Made by a program: the position numbers and the translations under genes. A DNA stretch of 24,659 nt from Theodoxus fluviatilis (Eukaryota; Mollusca; Gastropoda; Cycloneritida; Neritidae). Shown piece by piece: positions 20,334 to 24,659 of the stretch (position 1 is the first letter of the stretch; the number at the start of each line of letters is the position of its first letter). The notes under the pieces were generated by a model. It did not search any database. It had not been told where the DNA came from and was given only the letters and a program-made list of their open reading frames with translations. Location: assembly GCA_034096865.1 (NCBI GenBank), contig JAWQFJ010012455.1, forward strand, positions 192,501 to 217,159. The letters are read 5' to 3'.

Positions 20334-20438
20334 ATGGTCAAGGATCTGAAGAAGGCCATAGAGATAGTCGTGTTCCAGACGCCCTCTCACTACGTCCGTG
20401 AATGGACGCGGCAAACAGTGTATCTCTACGTCAACTAA
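20334..20438 (+). other. Small open frame with strong start context
   Basis: A 34-residue open frame begins at an ATG in the context cccgccaagatgg, close to the Kozak consensus for animal start codons (purine at -3, G at +4). The translation is of ordinary composition, basic and aromatic toward the end. No family recognised. It may be chance, a micropeptide, or the start of a first coding exon. Confidence 0.15.
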
Positions 20439-20761
20439 TCCATATGTCGTATTCAGCGCCATTCGCGGCACATCCACCAGTCCTCCTGTTTGCCGGGCCT
20501 CTATTTGTAGAGTTAATTGGGTCGAAGTGCTACGGGCCCGGGGTCTCCAGTCCTGGAGGAGGCGGCATGTACCTCTTCCTGGCAGTCCAAGACTTGCAGC
20601 TCCTCACAACAGAAGCTGGGCTGACAATGGGAAGCGTCCATGTTCATCGTGGATGCCCGGACGAGGGCGTTCTCCATCTCGTCCGCTTTGCTCTGGTCAA
20701 ATTGCATCCATTGATTTCAAAACCTGCAGGGACCAGCTTGTTCTCCCTCGCTCTAGTTTGA
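20402..20761 (+). other. Unassigned open frame, 119 codons
   Basis: This is the longest frame outside low-complexity sequence that starts at ATG. It overlaps the end of the small frame at 20334 and opposes a 64-codon minus-strand frame (20513-20707), which also reads as ordinary protein. The segment is GC-rich with few stops on either strand, which lowers the evidential weight of either frame. No domain was recognised. Confidence 0.12.
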
Positions 20762-21017
20762 AATGGAGCGGTAGCAGGAAAAAAGTTTGCTTTGAAAGTC
20801 ATACCAAAACATTGAAATTAATGCAAAATTTGAGCGTTGTTTGATTTCATCAAACTGGTCGATAAGAAATCACTCTCCGCTGCAAATGTCAAGACCGAAA
20901 AAAAGACAGTGCTCAACACCGGAGGAAACCTAATTTGGGGAGACAAAAATGCACTGTAGTGTACAAAGATGGAGATGAGTATAGTAGTGTTGTGGCAGAA
21001 GACAATTACAAACTGAT
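20762..21017. other. Unassigned sequence
   Basis: AT-richer sequence leading into the (ATT)n-tailed retroposon. It may hold the diverged 5' part of that element. Confidence 0.4.
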
Positions 21018-21107
21018 GCAGAAGTGCGCCTAGAGCTCCACTATGTACTTTTTTGACTGTGTGGAGGAAGTGCGCCTTATAAATAAACATATTATTATTA
21101 TTATTAA
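21018..21107 (+). mobile_element. Retroposon 3' end with (ATT)n tail
   Basis: The segment holds gaagtgcgcctagagc, then gaagtgcgccttataaataa, then a run of five to six ATT units. The pattern GCGC..TATAAAT followed by (ATT)n is a familiar 3' terminus of SINEs and CR1/L2-type LINEs in marine invertebrates (recalled, not searched). The two gaagtgcgcct words match the two conserved gcgc blocks of such ends. Only the 3' end is recognisable. Confidence 0.55.
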
Positions 21108-22404
21108 ATCATTTGAGCTAGTCGTCAATCTAAGATGTTTTCCCCAAAACCCCACGCGTACTTCATTACCATCAAAGACAACGTCTGAGACAAGATCAGT
21201 TCTCTCAGGAAGAGGATTGCTCTCTTCCAGGCAGAATCCTTGCCAAGACCAGAAGAAGACAGCACTCACACAAAGCAGAGAGGTTGTGAAGGAGGGCTCG
21301 GGGGGAACAACACGAGACAAGCGGATTGCCGGTGATCAGCACACCTCAACATGGCCGCCACACCTTCCTAACAAGTCACGGTGCTGGAACAAGGCGGGGA
21401 GATGTAGCAAACAGCTGCAGCACGGCCGCCATGATCGATGTGAGAGGGCTGTGCGTGTTGGGACAAGAAGCTCGAGTCTCAAAGCCAGTCCTCTGTGGAT
21501 CCTCCCCGTCTCCTCGTCTTCCTCTCTCCAACGCTCTCGCCTTCTCGCCTCGGGACACTTCTTTCATTTTGGTAATTGTATTGCAGCGAGTCAGGTTTTA
21601 CAGCGTCTGCGTTAGTGCAGCTTCAAGGTGATTTCAGTATGATGTGGATTGGACGAAAAGTCTTACTGTAACTATATCACAAGTTTTATTGCGCCTGACC
21701 ATGTCTGAATCGTCGTCATCGTCGTCGTCATTATCGCCATCGTCATCGTCGTCGTATTCGTCGTCTTTGTCGTCGTCGTCGTCAACTTAATCACCGCCAT
21801 AACCATCATCTGCACATTAGCATCGAGTCTGACCCCACACACAGAAGCATGCTTGATTAATGAGCATACAGGTTCTGGAATAAGTGGAGGTTTAGGGATG
21901 ATTTGAAATCAGCCACGGTGGACGTCAAATGGAAGTATTTAAGAAGCTGTCTCTGCAAAAAGATGCCTGGTGCTAAATGCATAGAAGCCTAAATCTGGAA
22001 CTGGCCAATAGCGACCCAGATGACGATCTCAAAAGTTATGTGGCATTCCTAAAGGAGGTCAGTGACTGCAAATGCGTGTACAATTATGTGAATTTTTGCT
22101 CGTAGATTCAAAACATATCTGTGAGCTTCTACATTTGACTTTGTAATAGTACGTTAGAAAACGTACTTCAGTCCACGAGAATAAATTTTAGAGCATTATT
22201 CATTTTTCATAGCTACGTCAACCTGAATGTCTTTAGCCTCGACCAAAAAGAGTTTTCTACATGACCTGGAATTCGGTCAGCTGAGCATACGCCCTTGAAC
22301 TCTACACGCAGTGCGCCCTGGGTGAGACTAGCAACGCCACGGAGTGGGCGCAATAATCTATTTCGTCCAGCAGTGCCATGCCAGGAAATCCCCTAACGAG
22401 AGAG
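21108..22404. other. Unassigned sequence with a GTC-type triplet repeat
   Basis: The part up to about 21640 is GC-balanced with several 90-190 codon open frames on both strands, none recognised. 21710-21783 is an imperfect CGTCGTCATC triplet repeat. A 24-bp word (22007-22030, aatagcgacccagatgac then gatctc) matches 9505-9528 at 21 of 24 positions. The rest is AT-rich and unassigned. Confidence 0.45.
21710..21783 (+). repeat. Imperfect (GTC/ATC)n triplet repeat
   Basis: CGT and CAT triplets with T-rich interruptions. It resembles the ATC/GTC part of the repeat at 15513-15587 but is more decayed. Confidence 0.85.
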
Positions 22405-22480
22405 GGGGGTGGGGGAAACGGAGGAAAGAGGGTGGGGGAGGGGGATCTCGGGTGAGGGTGAAGGGGTAGGGGGATGGAGT
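22405..22480 (+). repeat. Short G-rich tract
   Basis: Repeated runs of three to six G (agaggggggtgggggaaac and following), with purine bias on plus, similar to 1745-1910. It satisfies a four-run quadruplex rule. Confidence 0.6.
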
Positions 22481-23077
22481 GAAATGAAGAAGGGTAGATC
22501 ACAGGTGCATTCAGTTGCTGTCAGAGTTGCTTCCCCTTGCTGGAAACCAATTGAACCCCACAAGCATGTCGGGAAAGGTCACGCAATGGCGCCAGGTTGG
22601 TGACCTTCCCGCTCGCCAGAGGTCATGAAGTTGCGTCTAGTTTATTCCGGTCTCTCCTTCAGAATTTTTCATCTCTGATTGATTTCGAATTAGAGGTGGA
22701 GTTGTTTTTCTTCCAAATTACCATTTTGACGAGTCGCTGCTGGAAGAAAAGTATGCATCCCTTGTCAAAAACCAGTTTTTCACAAACTGAGAGGATTTAC
22801 CCAAATAATGTGGATTGTGCCTTAAAATGAAATGTCAAGTACACATTCACACTGAAAGAGCGTGGCGACTTCTTCATGTCTGCACATTCGATGGACCAAA
22901 TCTGAACGTTTACGATCCTCAAACTACGTGACACGAATACCTTGAGGTGCTTTTTTGCTTCATTTGATCCACAGGGATCGCCATTTCCCATGCAGAGAAT
23001 ATCTGCTGACGTTTCCGAGTCTATTGAATATTCTCTTTCTAGAATTTTCCAACGTAAAGCTAGGACGAGGTGATACC
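22481..23077. other. Unassigned sequence
   Basis: No repeats of note and no recognisable gene. Confidence 0.5.
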
Positions 23078-23129
23078 GGGGGGGGGGGGGGGGCCGGGGG
23101 GGGGAGGGGGGGCGGGAGGAGGGGAGGAG
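23078..23129 (+). repeat. G-run cluster (G16 and shorter runs)
   Basis: Sixteen G, two C, then runs of nine, seven and three G and GGAGG words up to 23129. It is the densest quadruplex-forming sequence in the window. The run lengths are likely approximate. Confidence 0.85.
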
Positions 23130-24070
23130 CTTTTAATGCATTTGACTTATTTAGTATCTCAGTTTAAATTTATTGCTTCTCATCGTAAACTACATCTCAT
23201 ATCACGAGCAAAACAGAACATTATTTTCATCGCAAATTTAAATAATCCTCAAAACATTTTCAAGCAAGCTACTCACTAAGGACACGGCTGGCTAAGTAAA
23301 TTTCTCCATTTCGAACACTAGCGCTTTTCAGAAAAGACATATCGCGGCACCCATAACGAAGAACCTCTTCGAATACCAGAGATGCCATCGACCATTATGC
23401 AGACTGGCTCCCAGTTCGACATCACATTGAGCGCAAATGTTTGCGTACGGCGTTCATTTGTGTAAGTGGTACTGCTCAAGACCGCTTTCAAGAGCATGAC
23501 GAGATAGAAACCACCCAGAGACCCGAGATTGGCAGAGAGACTTCTCTTGCGTGTCCCACAGGGGTGACTGAAAAGATATGGACGCAAGTCCTCCTTCTTG
23601 GGACCAACTCAAAAGTCTGTAAGTCCATAATCAAGACGGAAACTGCAACCGCAAGACGATTTCAGGGAAAGTCTGAAATCATATGTTTTTTTGTACGTGA
23701 AACTATTTTATAGGCACCCTGACCATATGAGAATGGCGCTTTTTTAAGTACAGATACATGTATGCATGCATACATGCATACACTCATACAAACTACTGCC
23801 CGCGTAGTCCATCAATCCTGCAGGAATAAATCCCCCAGCCACGCCAACCAGGTGCTGGTCCTAGGGAAATCCACCAGCAGGCACGAAACGGCAGACGACC
23901 TTGTCCCACTCATTTCCGTGTGGGGGGGCACTGTCGCGGGAGCCAGTCTATGGAATTGCCAGTGACGGCCAACACCAGTAGTTGCAGACGCCAGAGTGCG
24001 GACAAATGGCGCCTAATTTCCGGTGGAACCACTGCCTATAGGTGCCTAGGCAAGGTCGACCGTTTGCAGA
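23130..24070. other. Unassigned sequence with a perfect 20-bp palindrome
   Basis: No gene recognised. The palindrome catgtatgcatgcatacatg at 23757-23776 is exact and is followed by related ATGC/CATA words to about 23790, probably a TGCA-type repeat. Confidence 0.5.
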
Positions 24071-24142
24071 GGAGAGAGAGAGAGAGAGACGAGGAGAAAG
24101 AGAGCAGAGGACGAGAGACAGGACGCAGACAGATCAGACAGG
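24071..24142 (+). repeat. (GA)n with decayed purine-rich flank
   Basis: About nine GA units (24071-24089) followed by GAGG/GACA-like decayed sequence leading into the GACA array. Confidence 0.8.
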
Positions 24143-24430
<288 letters not shown>

Positions 24431-24659
24431 CTACATGGCCCCAACAGCTTTCCCAACAGGCGAGGCCCTCAAAAATGCTGCCTCTTCCAAAGCGGCACAT
24501 GTTCCAGAAATTTACCAAAGACGTTCGTAACTGCAGTCAGATCAGAAATGGCTTTCCAAACCACAGCACACAGTCTCTCCCGGCATGGCAGCGGTTCTGG
24601 TACTTAATCTATGTCCGGTTTATGAACAGATGGCGTCCGACAGAAAATCGGGTGAACAT
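24431..24659. other. Unassigned sequence at window end
   Basis: Non-repetitive, GC-balanced. No recognisable feature. Confidence 0.5.

Noticed and set aside
21043..21615. 190-codon plus frame as a gene
   Set aside because: It begins inside a retroposon 3' end and has no recognisable domain. Two other frames over the same bases (21326-21631 plus, 21376-21567 minus) are equally open.
23882..23935. Ala-Asp-Asp in an open frame as a reverse transcriptase active site
   Set aside because: The residue before Ala is Thr, the flanking residues do not fit a reverse transcriptase, and no other domain motif is present.

Overview
The window reads as nuclear DNA of a multicellular animal. No open frame has the composition of a conserved gene and no rRNA or functional tRNA is visible. 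About a fifth of the bases are tandem simple repeats: GACA, GA, GT, GAA, GGA, ATTC, ATCC, CTTT, CT and CCCT arrays, plus long G or C runs. Repeat load of this kind, together with retroposon ends that finish in (ATT)n or (ATTC)n, is what I would expect from a marine invertebrate. A gastropod mollusc is my first guess and a decapod crustacean the main alternative. This is inference; nothing here fixes the species.

Layout. 1-4050: single-copy-like sequence with a hairpin-forming inverted repeat (48-156), two G-rich polypurine tracts (1745-1910, 2095-2460) and a pyrimidine tract (3160-3415). 4056-6413: simple-repeat block with a 1-kb GACA/GA compound array and an (ATTC)n array. 6660-7045: C-rich tract. 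7046-8508: unassigned, with two unrecognised open frames and CRE-like sites. 8509-9138: 630 bp of GGA/GCA triplets passing into 71 perfect GAA triplets. 9913-10226: candidate minus-strand tRNA-derived SINE ending in a (CTTT)n tail. 10284-10551: candidate regulatory segment with paired E-boxes, a CTCF-like core and three AGGTCA half-sites. 10621-12903: nothing recognised. 12904-13130: retroposon end plus (ATCC)n. 13714-14984: a 33-bp minisatellite of 38 full units with higher-order structure. 15080-16021: more simple repeats and a third copy of the ATTC-tailed retroposon end. 16267-16884: a large imperfect palindrome whose arms contain oppositely oriented decamer arrays. 17293-17766: GT/GA/G arrays. 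18359-18525: possible LINE RNase H relic. 21018-21107: retroposon 3' end with an (ATT)n tail. 23078-23129: long G-runs. 24143-24430: second GACA array.

No set of genes working together can be described. The strongest observations are structural: the 618-bp palindrome built around a decamer satellite, three related retroposon ends that each carry a tetranucleotide array (two ATTC, one ATCC), the polar variation of the 33-bp minisatellite, and the possible SINE. I did not find evidence of a new protein-coding or defence-type system. The long open frames within the repeat arrays are by-products of repeat periodicity and are listed as rejected.
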